Source of the DNA: Gaiellasilicea sp963705515
GTDB taxonomy: Bacteria; Actinomycetota; Thermoleophilia; Gaiellales; Gaiellaceae
Length of the DNA: 64,000 bases
Assembly: GCA_963705515.1 (NCBI GenBank)
Contig: CAVPJV010000002.1
Location: 124,001 to 188,000 of the forward strand
Reading direction: 5' to 3'
Shown here: piece after piece, positions 44,831 through 52,312 of the stretch
How the letters are laid out: each line of letters starts with the position of its first letter
Numbering within the stretch: position 1 is the stretch's first letter
Position numbers and translations under genes: made by a program
Notes under the pieces: generated by a model
The model's input: the letters and a program-made list of their open reading frames with translations, nothing else
What the model was told of the DNA's origin: nothing
Databases searched by the model: none

Positions 44831-45763
44831 CTACGGGTGGGTTCCCCAATCGATGAAGCGCGGTCTCCCTTTGCCCGTCGTGATGCGGCGGAGGTTGCCG
44901 CCATCGCGGTCGATGACCGCGATGCTGTAGGTATCGCCCGACTCGATGCGGAACACGACTTGCGCGCCGTCCGGTGAGAAGGAGCCGGCGAACGCGTTCT
45001 CCGTTCCGCCCGTGAATCCGGTCAGGTTCTTCATTCCCGATCCGTCGGGACGGATCGTTACGAGATTGGCGGACTGAGTGGGTCGTACGAGGTCAGCGTT
45101 CGTCGTCAGGACGATCAGCTTCCCGTCTGGCGACCAGTCGTGCTTGATCGCTACCTCCCACGAATAAGGCGTCAACTGGCGGAGACCGGTGCCGTCCGGG
45201 CGCACCGCGAACAGTGCTTGCTGTTGTTCATCTTTCTTCTTCCGCACGAACGTGATCAGCTTCCCGTTCGGAGAGAAGTTCGGGTCGGTATCGCAGCCGC
45301 ACTCATCTCCCCGGAAGGGATTCGTCGTGACTCGGCGCTGAGCGGTGCCGTTGGAGCGCATCAACCAGATGCCGTTGGCGCTGATGTCGGACTCGTATGC
45401 GATCCACTTGCCGTCGGGCGAAAATGAGGGCTGTCCTCGCTCCCCCGTCGGCGTCAGGTTGCGAATGACGCTTCCCGTAGGGGACAAGAGAGTGATGCCA
45501 CTGCCACTCTTGCTCTCGACCTCGGCAACGAGCGTCTTGCCATTGGGAGACCAGTCGGGATTCGCTGCGTTGACGACGTGGGTAATCCGATGCGCTCCCG
45601 ATCCGTCGGGACGGATCGTGAAGAGTTGGTAGTGCTCAGGACGAAGCTCTTGCGCGTAGACGATCAGACCATTCCGACCGGGCGGTGTCGCTGTCGCTCC
45701 GAGCGCAGCAATGAGGGCTGCAACCACCGCCGTCCCAAGAGCCAGGATGAGCGCCCTCGTCAT
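44831..45763 (-). CDS. TolB-like beta-propeller protein, exported
   Basis: A 310-residue protein with an N-terminal membrane/signal segment (ALILALGTAVVAALIAALGA) followed by six or seven propeller blades. The blades are marked by repeated DWSPNGK, SFSPDGK, NFSPNGK, DWSPDGK and SFSPDGA plus RPDGSG loops, the pattern of TolB and WD40-like PD40 repeats. ATG 45763 sits behind AGAGGGA, and a GTG just before it is an alternative. The family acts outside the membrane as a protein- or ligand-binding scaffold. Two further TolB-like genes lie at 50.4-52.3 kb, beyond the inserted element. Confidence 0.85.
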   Translation of the reverse strand: MTRALILALGTAVVAALIAALGATATPPGRNGLIVYAQELRPEHYQLFTIRPDGSGAHRITHVVNAANPDWSPNGKTLVAEVESKSGSGITLLSPTGSVIRNLTPTGERGQPSFSPDGKWIAYESDISANGIWLMRSNGTAQRRVTTNPFRGDECGCDTDPNFSPNGKLITFVRKKKDEQQQALFAVRPDGTGLRQLTPYSWEVAIKHDWSPDGKLIVLTTNADLVRPTQSANLVTIRPDGSGMKNLTGFTGGTENAFAGSFSPDGAQVVFRIESGDTYSIAVIDRDGGNLRRITTGKGRPRFIDWGTHP

Positions 45764-45868
45764 CACGTCCCTCTCTGTGTCCGCACGGCGCAGCTTGTGT
45801 GAGTTGCGACGGCAGTCTCCGCCCCTGTTGATGGGAAGTCAACGGACGCCCTGCTCGACCAACCCGAA

Positions 45869-45941
45869 TGGGCGGTGCAGGACTCGAACCTGCGGCCACC
45901 TGCGTGTAAAGCAGGTGCTCTACCAGCTGAGCTAACCGCCC
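45869..45941 (-). tRNA. tRNA-Val (anticodon TAC)
   Basis: A 73-nt cloverleaf on the minus strand: acceptor GGGCGGT with ACCGCCC, D arm GCTCAGCTGGTAGAGC, anticodon stem CCTGC/GCAGG around loop TTTACAC giving anticodon TAC, and T arm GCAGGTTCGAGTCCTGC. The discriminator is A and no CCA is encoded. It lies 12 bp from the displaced tRNA-Glu end that marks the edge of the integrated element. Confidence 0.97.
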
Positions 45942-45953
45942 TCGTCGTGCGAT

Positions 45954-45974
45954 GCCCCCAACGGGGGCCGAACC
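45954..45974 (-). repeat. Left attachment site: displaced tRNA-Glu 3' end
   Basis: This 21-bp stretch matches the T-arm/acceptor end of tRNA-Glu at 48397-48417 in 18 positions. GCCCCCAACGGG is identical, then three mismatches, then CGAACC identical. It has no tRNA around it, only 12 bp to tRNA-Val. This is the usual scar left at the far end when an element brings its own copy of the tRNA 3' end. Confidence 0.8.
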
Positions 45975-46006
45975 TACCCTGCAAACCGTGGGTTTTCAGT
46001 CTCCGA

Positions 46007-46029
46007 GGTAGGCACCGGGGTAGGCACCG
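46007..46029. repeat. Tandem 11-bp repeat, candidate integrase arm sites
   Basis: GGTAGGCACCG occurs twice with one base between (46007-46017 and 46019-46029), and its core appears inverted as CCTACC at 45973-45978. The repeats lie between the left att site and the integrase gene, where tyrosine integrases often have arm-type binding sites. Function is inferred from position. Confidence 0.5.
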
Positions 46030-46044
46030 TCCGTGCGCACCCGG

Positions 46045-47073
46045 TCACATCTGGATCGAAGAGTAGTCCAGCTCGCGCTCGTCGGTGAGCACGTGGCTGT
46101 AGGTGTTCGCGGTCGTGGCGAGGTTGCGCTGCCCGACGTGCTCGCCGATCCGTGCCCACGGTGTCCCGCCAAGGTGAAGCAGGCTGATTCGGCGGTGCCG
46201 AAGGTCGTGCGGGCTGAACGCGGGCACACCGGCCGCGGTGCAGGCGCGAGCGATCGCGGTGCGGAACCGGTCGCCGCCGAACCCCTGGAACACACGCCGG
46301 TCAGGGGTGCGGTCGTCCCGCGCCACGAGCGCCGTGACGGCCTCGAACACCACCGGAGGCACGTTCACCCACCGGGCACGGCTCGTCTTCGAGACGGCCT
46401 GCGAGACGCGCCAGCGGCCCCGCTGCTCGTCGACGTCGCCCCAGGTGAGCCCTTCGAGCTCGCCGAGTCGCATCCCGGTCGCGTCGAGCACGAGTAGCGG
46501 CAGCCGGTATCGGGACGGCAGCAGCCGGTGGACGGCCTCGATGTGGTCGGCGGTTGGCGGCTGCAGCTCGCGTTTCTGCTCGAACGGCAGCCGGGCGCCA
46601 CGCGCGGGGTTTGGCTGCACGCTCTCGTGGTCGAAGATCATCGCCAGGTGGACGATCATCTTGCGGACCGTCTCCTTCTTGCGTGTCTTGGCCAGTTCGG
46701 CGATGAGGTCGGCGACGTCGGCGGCCGTGAAGTCATCGACGCGACGAGAGCCGACGAGCGGGAGCAGCGCCCGCAGCGACGAGCGGTGCTGTATCCGCGT
46801 GGATTCGGCAACGTCGACACGGCTTGACTGCCACCGCGCGGCAGCTTCCGCAAGGGTCGGGGCAGGCGCCGGCGCCGCGAGTAGCCCGAGGTCGGGCACG
46901 CGGCGTGCGGCGAGTTCGCCGATGATCCAGCGTTTCCGCTCGTCGGCGTCGGCTTTCCGTTTGAAGCTGCCGCCGTAGCGGGTGGGCGCTTCGCGGCCCC
47001 CGGCACGCCATTCGACTCGGTAGCGGCGTTCGCCGTTCTTCGTGGTGCGCGTTGTGAGCCAAGCGCTCGGCAT
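46045..47073 (-). CDS. int: Tyrosine recombinase/integrase
   Basis: A 342-residue integrase. It has an N-terminal arm-binding region (YRVEWRAGGREAPTRYGGSFKRKADA), a core-binding SAM-like domain (about 72-160) and a catalytic domain with R202 in TGMRLGEL, a probable K229 in SKTSRARW, H289 and R292 in HDLRH, H312 in GEHVGQ, and nucleophile Y325 in ANTYSHV. All active-site residues are present, so it should be able to recombine. ATG 47073 overlaps the upstream gene stop by one base (TGATG). It sits beside the left att site. Confidence 0.93.
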   Translation of the reverse strand: MPSAWLTTRTTKNGERRYRVEWRAGGREAPTRYGGSFKRKADADERKRWIIGELAARRVPDLGLLAAPAPAPTLAEAAARWQSSRVDVAESTRIQHRSSLRALLPLVGSRRVDDFTAADVADLIAELAKTRKKETVRKMIVHLAMIFDHESVQPNPARGARLPFEQKRELQPPTADHIEAVHRLLPSRYRLPLLVLDATGMRLGELEGLTWGDVDEQRGRWRVSQAVSKTSRARWVNVPPVVFEAVTALVARDDRTPDRRVFQGFGGDRFRTAIARACTAAGVPAFSPHDLRHRRISLLHLGGTPWARIGEHVGQRNLATTANTYSHVLTDERELDYSSIQM

Positions 47074-47597
47074 CAGACGGTCACCTTCCCGCGCTGCGGC
47101 GGCGGCAGGAACTTCTTCTGCCGCGCCAGGGCGATCCAGCGGGACGCGGTGCTGTGCGGAACTCCGGCGTCTGCCGCGATGGTCTGGCCGGGGTTGAGTC
47201 CGCGGATGACCGCCTCGCGGTATGTGAAGGCAACTTGCCGGAAGAAGTCGTCGTCGAGCTTCCGCTGAGCGGGACGCTTGAGATTCTTGCGCGGCTCGGG
47301 TCGATAGCGCTCGCGAAACGCCTTGTCGAGGTCCGACGGCACTTCGTCGTCAATCCACTCCCGCAGTTCACTCTTCATCTCGAGCGCGTTGAACGCGACC
47401 GCGATTCGATGCAGTGGGATCTCCCGCAGACTCTCGGCCGTGGGCATGTCGACCTGCAGCTTGTCGATGATCCACCAGTCGGTCTTGCGTGGCTTGAAGC
47501 GGACGTAAGCGCACTTCTCCGGGCCACCTCGGCGCCACCACGCCTTCACCCAGCCGCCCGGGCCGAACGCGAAGTCGATGTGCGTGAGCTGCTCCAC
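47073..47597 (-). CDS. Element-encoded helix-turn-helix protein (174 aa)
   Basis: The N-terminal half (HIDFAFGPGGWVKAWWRR and similar) has no motif I recognise. The C-terminal third (about residues 115-165) looks like a DNA-binding helix-turn-helix: DDFFRQVAFTYREAVIRG followed by AADAGVPHSTASRWIALAR. Proteins of this type often precede the integrase in small actinobacterial elements and may set integrase level or help excision, which is inference. GTG 47597 is the start. It overlaps the int start, so both are made together. Confidence 0.7.
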   Translation of the reverse strand: MEQLTHIDFAFGPGGWVKAWWRRGGPEKCAYVRFKPRKTDWWIIDKLQVDMPTAESLREIPLHRIAVAFNALEMKSELREWIDDEVPSDLDKAFRERYRPEPRKNLKRPAQRKLDDDFFRQVAFTYREAVIRGLNPGQTIAADAGVPHSTASRWIALARQKKFLPPPQRGKVTV

Positions 47598-47614
47598 GGG
47601 TCGAGCGTATTACA

Positions 47615-47644
47615 AACGGACAAGTTTTGCAATGGATATCCGTT
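47615..47644. promoter_or_regulatory. Divergent control region of the element with inverted repeat
   Basis: AACGGA (47615-47620) and TCCGTT (47639-47644) form an inverted repeat around an AT-rich 18-base centre in the 119-bp gap between the divergent 174-aa gene and the HTH gene. The gap is clearly AT-richer than its surroundings and probably holds promoters for both directions. Confidence 0.4.
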
Positions 47645-47705
47645 AGATAACCTTGACGCCCACGGGCGGCATAGCCAAGATGCGGGCATGTTCTGGACAA
47701 CCTAC

Positions 47706-47720
47706 TCACTCAACGAGTGA
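47706..47720. promoter_or_regulatory. Palindrome overlapping HTH gene start, candidate operator
   Basis: TCACTC-AAC-GAGTGA is a perfect 6+3+6 palindrome. It covers the GTG start (47717) of the HTH regulator gene, a place suited to self-repression. No Shine-Dalgarno is seen ahead of this start, so the mRNA may be leaderless. Confidence 0.5.
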
Positions 47721-47965
47721 TCACGGGGTCAGCGACCGCCATCGACGAGCTGCTCGAGCGCGTCCGAGCCCGCCGCAAGCTTCCCCCAGCGGTAGAGCGG
47801 CGACATATCCGAGAGCAGGCCGGCGTGTCGCTCCGAGACGTCGGCAATGCTCTGGGCGTCTCGCACTCGCTCGTCCGCTACTGGGAGCAGGGCGGCATGC
47901 CTCGCGAACACCGCGGCGCGTACGCGCAACTGCTCGCCGAACTCCGTGCGATCGCGTCGCCATGA
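47717..47965 (+). CDS. Small Xre-like helix-turn-helix regulator
   Basis: An 82-residue protein. Residues about 28-60 form a helix-turn-helix of the Xre/Cro kind: IREQAGVSLRDVGNALGV then SHSLVRYWEQGG. It probably controls the element's genes. The start is GTG 47717, inside a palindrome, and the stop overlaps the next gene as ATGA. Confidence 0.75.
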   Translation: MITGSATAIDELLERVRARRKLPPAVERRHIREQAGVSLRDVGNALGVSHSLVRYWEQGGMPREHRGAYAQLLAELRAIASP

Positions 47966-48264
47966 GCCAGAACGAGCAACGCCGGCTCGTTACCGGCGCC
48001 GCCACCATTACCCCCGCTGGCGATAATGCCTCCGGCTCCGGTGGGCGGCCGAGCGCGGCCCAGCGTCTCGCCACCCCCGGCGCGGTCCTGAGCCGAACCG
48101 ACTTCCGCACGCTCGGCTTCGAGCGCCGCGCCGTCGATGCGATCTTCCGCGCCCTGCCGGTTGTCGTGCTCCCCGGCTACTCGCGGCCGCTCGTCAGGGC
48201 GGAGGATTACCTCGACCTGATCGCCGAGAACACCTACCGAGGCGATCGGGTGCGGGCGTCGTGA
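47962..48264 (+). CDS. Excisionase-like small DNA-binding protein
   Basis: A 100-residue protein. A low-complexity N-terminal half is followed by LSRTDFRTLGFERRAVDAIF and a PGYSRPLVRAEDY wing-like strand, a pattern I associate with winged-helix Xis-type proteins of actinobacterial elements. It would help the integrase to excise the element. The start ATG 47962 and the stop (GTGA into the next gene) are both coupled. Assignment to Xis is from pattern, not proof. Confidence 0.6.
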   Translation: MSQNEQRRLVTGAATITPAGDNASGSGGRPSAAQRLATPGAVLSRTDFRTLGFERRAVDAIFRALPVVVLPGYSRPLVRAEDYLDLIAENTYRGDRVRAS

Positions 48265-48449
48265 CCGAGTTCAGCTACTGGACTGCGGCCGACGCCGCCG
48301 AACTTGACGTCCTCTGCTTCGAGCTCGCGCGCCACTCGGCCGAGCACCGCGACCACTGCGAAGCCTGCCAGCCGTGCCACGAGTATGAGGACTGGCGCCC
48401 CCAACGGGATTCGAACCCGTGCAGCCACCTTGAAAGGGTGGTGACCTAG
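48261..48449 (+). CDS. Element-encoded 62-aa Cys-containing protein running into tRNA-Glu
   Basis: GTG 48261 overlaps the previous stop (GTGA). The protein opens VTEFSYWTAADAAELD and has HRDHCEACQPCHE, a possible small metal knuckle. Its last 18 or so residues (from about 48396) are coded by the DNA antisense to tRNA-Glu, so the C terminus and stop are supplied by the attachment site. The coupled start suggests it is translated. Function is unknown. Confidence 0.55.
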   Translation: MTEFSYWTAADAAELDVLCFELARHSAEHRDHCEACQPCHEYEDWRPQRDSNPCSHLERVVT

Positions 48450-48468
48450 GCCGCTAGTCGATGGGGGC
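48396..48468 (-). tRNA. tRNA-Glu (anticodon TTC), element attachment site
   Basis: A 73-nt cloverleaf on the minus strand: acceptor GCCCCCA with TGGGGGC, D arm CTAGCGGCCTAG, anticodon loop CTTTCAA with anticodon TTC, and T arm ACGGGTTCGAATCCCGT. The discriminator is G, and no CCA is encoded. The 3' end (48397-48417) is one of the two att copies of the integrated element and remains a good cloverleaf, so the tRNA should still be made. Confidence 0.96.
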
Positions 48469-48506
48469 CCGGCGTCAGGGAGGATAGCGGCGGGGCTGGC
48501 CGCTAC

Positions 48507-50324
48507 TCAGAGCGGGGCCACCGCGATCCAGACGCGGTCGTCTGCGAAGACGACTCCGTCGGGGCGAAGGCCGAGTTCGATCGACGCAACGATCTCGTGC
48601 GTCTTCGGGTCGATCTTCGAGAGGGCGCCGCGTCTTCGCACGCCCTCGTCGTCGCCCCGGCCGCTCGTCACCCAGACGTAGCCGCCCCCGGTGGTAAGTC
48701 GTCGCGCCTTGGGTGGCACCGGGATCACCGCGATCGTCTCGTTCGTGCGGGGATCGATCCTCCAGACGGCACTGTGGCCACCGGTCGTCGCGACCCACAC
48801 AGCCCCTTCGCCGACCGCGACTTCCGTCGGCCTGCCCGACACGGGAATGCGGGTCTCGATTCGTCCCGTGACGGGATCGAGGCGCGCCACCGTGTCCCGA
48901 TCAGGCTCGGGAATCCAGACGGCGCCGTATCCGAGCGCGATGCCGCTGCCGGCGACGCCGCTCGTGCGGACGAGAACCCTGCCTGTTCTACGGTCGAGGC
49001 GCACCACGGCGCGCGCCGTCGAGTTGCCGGCCCAAACGGCGGCCCCGTCCGTCGCGACGAACGTGTGGTTCTCGTCAGGTATCCGCGGCGGTCCGACCTG
49101 TATTACCTCGAGCTTTCCGTCGCGCAGCGCCCGGCGCGAGACCGTCCCACCGCCGGTCGGAGGCTCGGTCTCGAAGTCCGACGCATTCGCGATCCAGAGC
49201 GCGTCGTCGGTCACCGCGAGATCGACCGGGCGCGACGCGCTCGAGGGGAACTCGGGCATCCGAGTCGCGGTGTCGATCTCGGTGACGGTGCTCGCGCCGA
49301 TGTTCCCGACCCACACCGATCCATTCCGCTCGGCGATCGGGCCGGGGTAGTCGCCGACCACGACATCGTCGACGATGGCGTCCGTCCGCGCATCGACGAC
49401 GGCGACCGAGTTGGGCACGACCTGGACAACCGAGGGCTCGCCGGATGTGCGAAGAACTGCGCCGACCAACACTGCGATTCCGACGAGGGCTGCAGCGATG
49501 CCGCCGACCCACGCCCGCTCGCGTCGGCCGACCCGGGAGGGGAATGTGCGTGGCCGCCGCGGGGCGGCGAGGCTCGGGTCGTGGCGAAGAATCGCCAACT
49601 GGAGGTCGTGCAGCGCGGGCGTTGGTTCCACGCCGATGTCGGCGACGAGTACCGCGCGTGCGTCCCGGTAGACGCTCAACGCATCGCCCTGGCGTCCGCT
49701 CCGGTACAGCGCCAGCATCAGCTGGCCCCGAAAGCCCTCTCTGTGCGGGTTCTCCGCGACCAGCGCCTCGAGCTCTGGGATCAGGGCGGCATCTCGTCCA
49801 CGGGCCAGGTCGGCGTCGATTCGAGCCTCGACCGCCCGCAGTCGCAGCTCGTTCAGGCGGGCGATCTCCGTCTGAGCGAAGGGCTCGTCTGCGAACTCTG
49901 ACAACGCCGGCCCACGCCAGAGCTCGAGCGCATCGGTCAACACGCGCGTCGCCCTTTCGGCATCGCCCGACCGGGCACATCGGTCGGCGTCTTCGACGAG
50001 CCGTTCGAAACGATACGAGTCGACGTCATCCGCCGACAGATCGAGCCGGTAGCCGCCGTGATCGAAGACGATCACGCCGCCTTCGCCGTTGACGAGCTCA
50101 CCCCGCAGCGCCTTCCGCAAGCGTGAGACGTACGCCTGGAGTGTGTTGAGCGCCGATTCGGGCGGATCCTCGGGCCAGAGATCGTCGATCAGGCGGCTGA
50201 CCGGTACGACCTCCCTGGGGTGGAGCGCAAGGATTGCGAGCAGCGCTCGCTGCCTTCCTCCGCCGATCGAGATCGACCGGCCCTCCTGGACGACATCAAA
50301 GGGGCCGAGAAAGCGAACTTCCAC
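48507..50324 (-). CDS. BTAD/SARP-type regulator with membrane helix and extracytoplasmic beta-propeller
   Basis: A 605-residue protein in three parts. Residues 1-90 are an OmpR-like winged helix (MEVRFLGPFDVVQEGR, LIDDLWPEDPPESALNTLQ, YVSRLRKALRG). Residues about 95-250 are the BTAD helical repeat domain (DALSVYRDARAVL, LGVEP-like IGVEPTPALHDLQ). A membrane helix follows at about 272-292. Residues about 300-605 form a propeller with repeated SVWVGN, ALWIAN, AVWAGN, AVWIPE and AVWVAT strands. The layout implies a membrane-bound transcription factor whose outer propeller senses a ligand. GTG 50324 is the start; a TTGACA hexamer (50373-50368, minus) lies upstream without a clear -10. It is divergent to two TolB-like genes. 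Confidence 0.87.
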   Translation of the reverse strand: MEVRFLGPFDVVQEGRSISIGGGRQRALLAILALHPREVVPVSRLIDDLWPEDPPESALNTLQAYVSRLRKALRGELVNGEGGVIVFDHGGYRLDLSADDVDSYRFERLVEDADRCARSGDAERATRVLTDALELWRGPALSEFADEPFAQTEIARLNELRLRAVEARIDADLARGRDAALIPELEALVAENPHREGFRGQLMLALYRSGRQGDALSVYRDARAVLVADIGVEPTPALHDLQLAILRHDPSLAAPRRPRTFPSRVGRRERAWVGGIAAALVGIAVLVGAVLRTSGEPSVVQVVPNSVAVVDARTDAIVDDVVVGDYPGPIAERNGSVWVGNIGASTVTEIDTATRMPEFPSSASRPVDLAVTDDALWIANASDFETEPPTGGGTVSRRALRDGKLEVIQVGPPRIPDENHTFVATDGAAVWAGNSTARAVVRLDRRTGRVLVRTSGVAGSGIALGYGAVWIPEPDRDTVARLDPVTGRIETRIPVSGRPTEVAVGEGAVWVATTGGHSAVWRIDPRTNETIAVIPVPPKARRLTTGGGYVWVTSGRGDDEGVRRRGALSKIDPKTHEIVASIELGLRPDGVVFADDRVWIAVAPL

Positions 50325-50418
50325 TCAGGTCTCCTGAGAGACGAAGGGACGACGCGCTGCAAGTGATTGTCAAGCGCCTGCCAGGCTCCCGCAAGCGCAC
50401 CGTGCGATAACCACAGAC

Positions 50419-51429
50419 GTGAATCGACCACGACGCGCACTCATCCTGGGAACGGTGATCGCCGTGGCTGCGATCGCAGCCTTGTCGGCCCAGAGCACGG
50501 CTCCCGGCGCGAACGGGGAACTCGTCTTCCGGCGGTACTTCGACGACGGCCACCGGTGGGGAGCGATCTTCACGGTCGCCCCGAGCGGCGCACGTGTGCG
50601 ACAGGTCACCCATCCCGGACGGGGGGTGCTCGACAACGTTCCCGATTGGTCGCCCGACGGGAGGCGCATCGCGTTCCAGCGTGTCGATCCCAACGGCTGT
50701 GGCCCAGGGTGCGAGACCGACGAGATCCTCGTCGTCGCGCGCGGCGGCAAGAGCGTCGTTCGCGTCGCCTACGACGCCGCCGGGAAGGGGTGCTTCGAGA
50801 AAGGCCGAAGCGCCGGCGGAAGCTGCCGGAACGCGCCCGGCTGGTCGCCCGACGGGAAGAAAATCGTGTTCACCTGTGAGTCGTGGCCGAAGGGACAGCG
50901 CATCTGTGTCGTCAACGCGGACGGGTCGGGACTACGCCAGCTCGCGCAGACACCCGGTAACGGAGAGTCCGACGACTGGGCGCAGTGGTCGCCCGACGCC
51001 ACGAGGCTGGCCGTTCAGCGGCGGATGGGCAATCGGCGCGCCGTCTTCGTGATCGATGCCGACGGCACTCATCCACGCCGGCTGACCGCGTGGGCGCTTC
51101 GTGGTGGTGAGCCGGACTGGTCGCCCAGCGGTGACCGGATCCTGCTCACCTCGAATCAAGACGGGCCTGCGAAGGTCTCCGCCAATCTGTACACGGTCAG
51201 GCCGGACGGATCCAGCCAGATGCAGTTGACGCACGCGCGGGGCGGAAGCGTGCAGTACCTGTCCGCGTCCTTCTCCCCCGACGGCAAGTGGATCACGGCC
51301 TCCCGCACGCCGGGCTCGGGGAAGCGTGGAAATGCGGACGTCTTCGTCATGCGTGCTGACGGCACGGATCTCCGCCGGGTGATGCGCTCGGAGGCATGGG
51401 ACAGCTCAACGGACTGGGGGCAGCAATGA
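50419..51429 (+). CDS. TolB-like beta-propeller protein, exported
   Basis: A 336-residue protein. The N-terminal export segment ALILGTVIAVAAIAALSAQ is followed by PD40-type blades marked by DWSPDGRR, GWSPDGKK, QWSPDATR, DWSPSGDR and SFSPDGKW. Two Cys-rich loops (NGCGPGCETDE, and GKGCFEKG with SCRNAPG) may form disulfides outside the cell. GTG 50419 is the start. It overlaps the next gene as ATGA. It is divergent from the BTAD-propeller regulator, which suggests joint function. Confidence 0.85.
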   Translation: MNRPRRALILGTVIAVAAIAALSAQSTAPGANGELVFRRYFDDGHRWGAIFTVAPSGARVRQVTHPGRGVLDNVPDWSPDGRRIAFQRVDPNGCGPGCETDEILVVARGGKSVVRVAYDAAGKGCFEKGRSAGGSCRNAPGWSPDGKKIVFTCESWPKGQRICVVNADGSGLRQLAQTPGNGESDDWAQWSPDATRLAVQRRMGNRRAVFVIDADGTHPRRLTAWALRGGEPDWSPSGDRILLTSNQDGPAKVSANLYTVRPDGSSQMQLTHARGGSVQYLSASFSPDGKWITASRTPGSGKRGNADVFVMRADGTDLRRVMRSEAWDSSTDWGQQ

Positions 51430-52310
51430 AAGCACGAACGACATCCGTGATCGGGGCCGTTGCGCTGGCCTGTGTCGGCTCGGCCGCGGCCACGCAGGCT
51501 CGCACCGATGCGTTGCCCGGGCTGATCGCGTTCTCCAGCGACCGCGACGGGAACGCCGAGATCTACGTCATGGCCGAGACGGGGCGCGCGGTCCGCCGAT
51601 TGACGAGGAGTCACACGTTCGACGGGTTCCCCCACTGGTCGCCTGACGGCCGCCGCATCCTCTTCTACAGCCAGCGAACGCCCAACGGTGACCTCTTCGT
51701 CATGAACGCAAACGGCAGCTCGCCGAGAAATCTCACCCGAAACGCCGCTCATGACGGCGGGGGGTCCTGGTCGCCGGACGGACGGAAGGTCGCATTCGAC
51801 AGCAATCGCACGGGCAGCGGCGACATCTTCGTCGTGAGCTCGAATGGTGGCGGCGTCCGCCAGCTCACGTCCGGTCCGGCCAACGATTCGAACCCTTCCT
51901 GGGCATCCGATGGACGCAGGATCGCGTACACGAGCGATCGCGACGGCAACGGCGATATCTACGTTATGGATGCTGACGGCGGCGCGCAGGTCAATGTCTC
52001 GAACAGCCCCGCGTCCGAAGATCACGCAACGTGGTCGCCGGACGGCGCCTTGATTGCATTTACGCGCCGTGCCAAGGGGAACGATGCCGTCTACGTCATG
52101 ACGGCCGATGGCAGTGACGCGCGCCGGCTTGCCGCAGGGACAGCGCCAAGTTGGACGCCCGATGGCCGGAGGCTCGTCTTCACGAGCGACCCGGCGCGTC
52201 GCTCGGCGATCTACGTCATCAGCACCAACGGACAGGGACTGAGGCGGCTCACGCGCTCGCGCTTCAGCGAGTACGACCCCTCGTGGTCGCCGGACCGGCG
52301 CGGCCCCTAA
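51426..52310 (+). CDS. TolB-like beta-propeller protein, exported
   Basis: A 294-residue protein. The signal segment TTSVIGAVALACVGSAAATQA is followed by about six very regular PD40 blades: HWSPDGRR, SWSPDGRK, SWASDGRR, TWSPDGAL, SWTPDGRR, SWSPDRRG, each with a SDRDGNxEIYVM-like partner strand. ATG 51426 overlaps the previous stop. The two genes are probably a recent or ancient tandem duplication. TolB-like domains bind other proteins; nothing indicates a catalytic role. Confidence 0.85.
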   Translation: MKARTTSVIGAVALACVGSAAATQARTDALPGLIAFSSDRDGNAEIYVMAETGRAVRRLTRSHTFDGFPHWSPDGRRILFYSQRTPNGDLFVMNANGSSPRNLTRNAAHDGGGSWSPDGRKVAFDSNRTGSGDIFVVSSNGGGVRQLTSGPANDSNPSWASDGRRIAYTSDRDGNGDIYVMDADGGAQVNVSNSPASEDHATWSPDGALIAFTRRAKGNDAVYVMTADGSDARRLAAGTAPSWTPDGRRLVFTSDPARRSAIYVISTNGQGLRRLTRSRFSEYDPSWSPDRRGP

Positions 52311-52312
52311 AG

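Larger units (their letters stand above)
45954..48417. mobile_element. 2.5-kb tRNA-Glu-integrated element with five genes
   Basis: The element spans from a displaced tRNA-Glu 3' end (45954-45974) to the matching part of the real tRNA-Glu (48397-48417). Its content is an integrase next to the left end, a 174-aa HTH protein, and a divergent trio: an HTH regulator, an excisionase-like protein and a 62-aa Cys protein. No replication, conjugation, capsid or obvious cargo gene is present. Removing it would restore tRNA-Glu followed 12 bp later by tRNA-Val, a plausible original tandem. The boundary identity is 18 of 21 bases, including 12 in a row. Confidence 0.8.

Noticed and set aside
45869..45941. 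tRNA-Val as the attachment site of the integrated element
   Set aside because: The element lies on its 5' side and the displaced end matches tRNA-Glu, not tRNA-Val.
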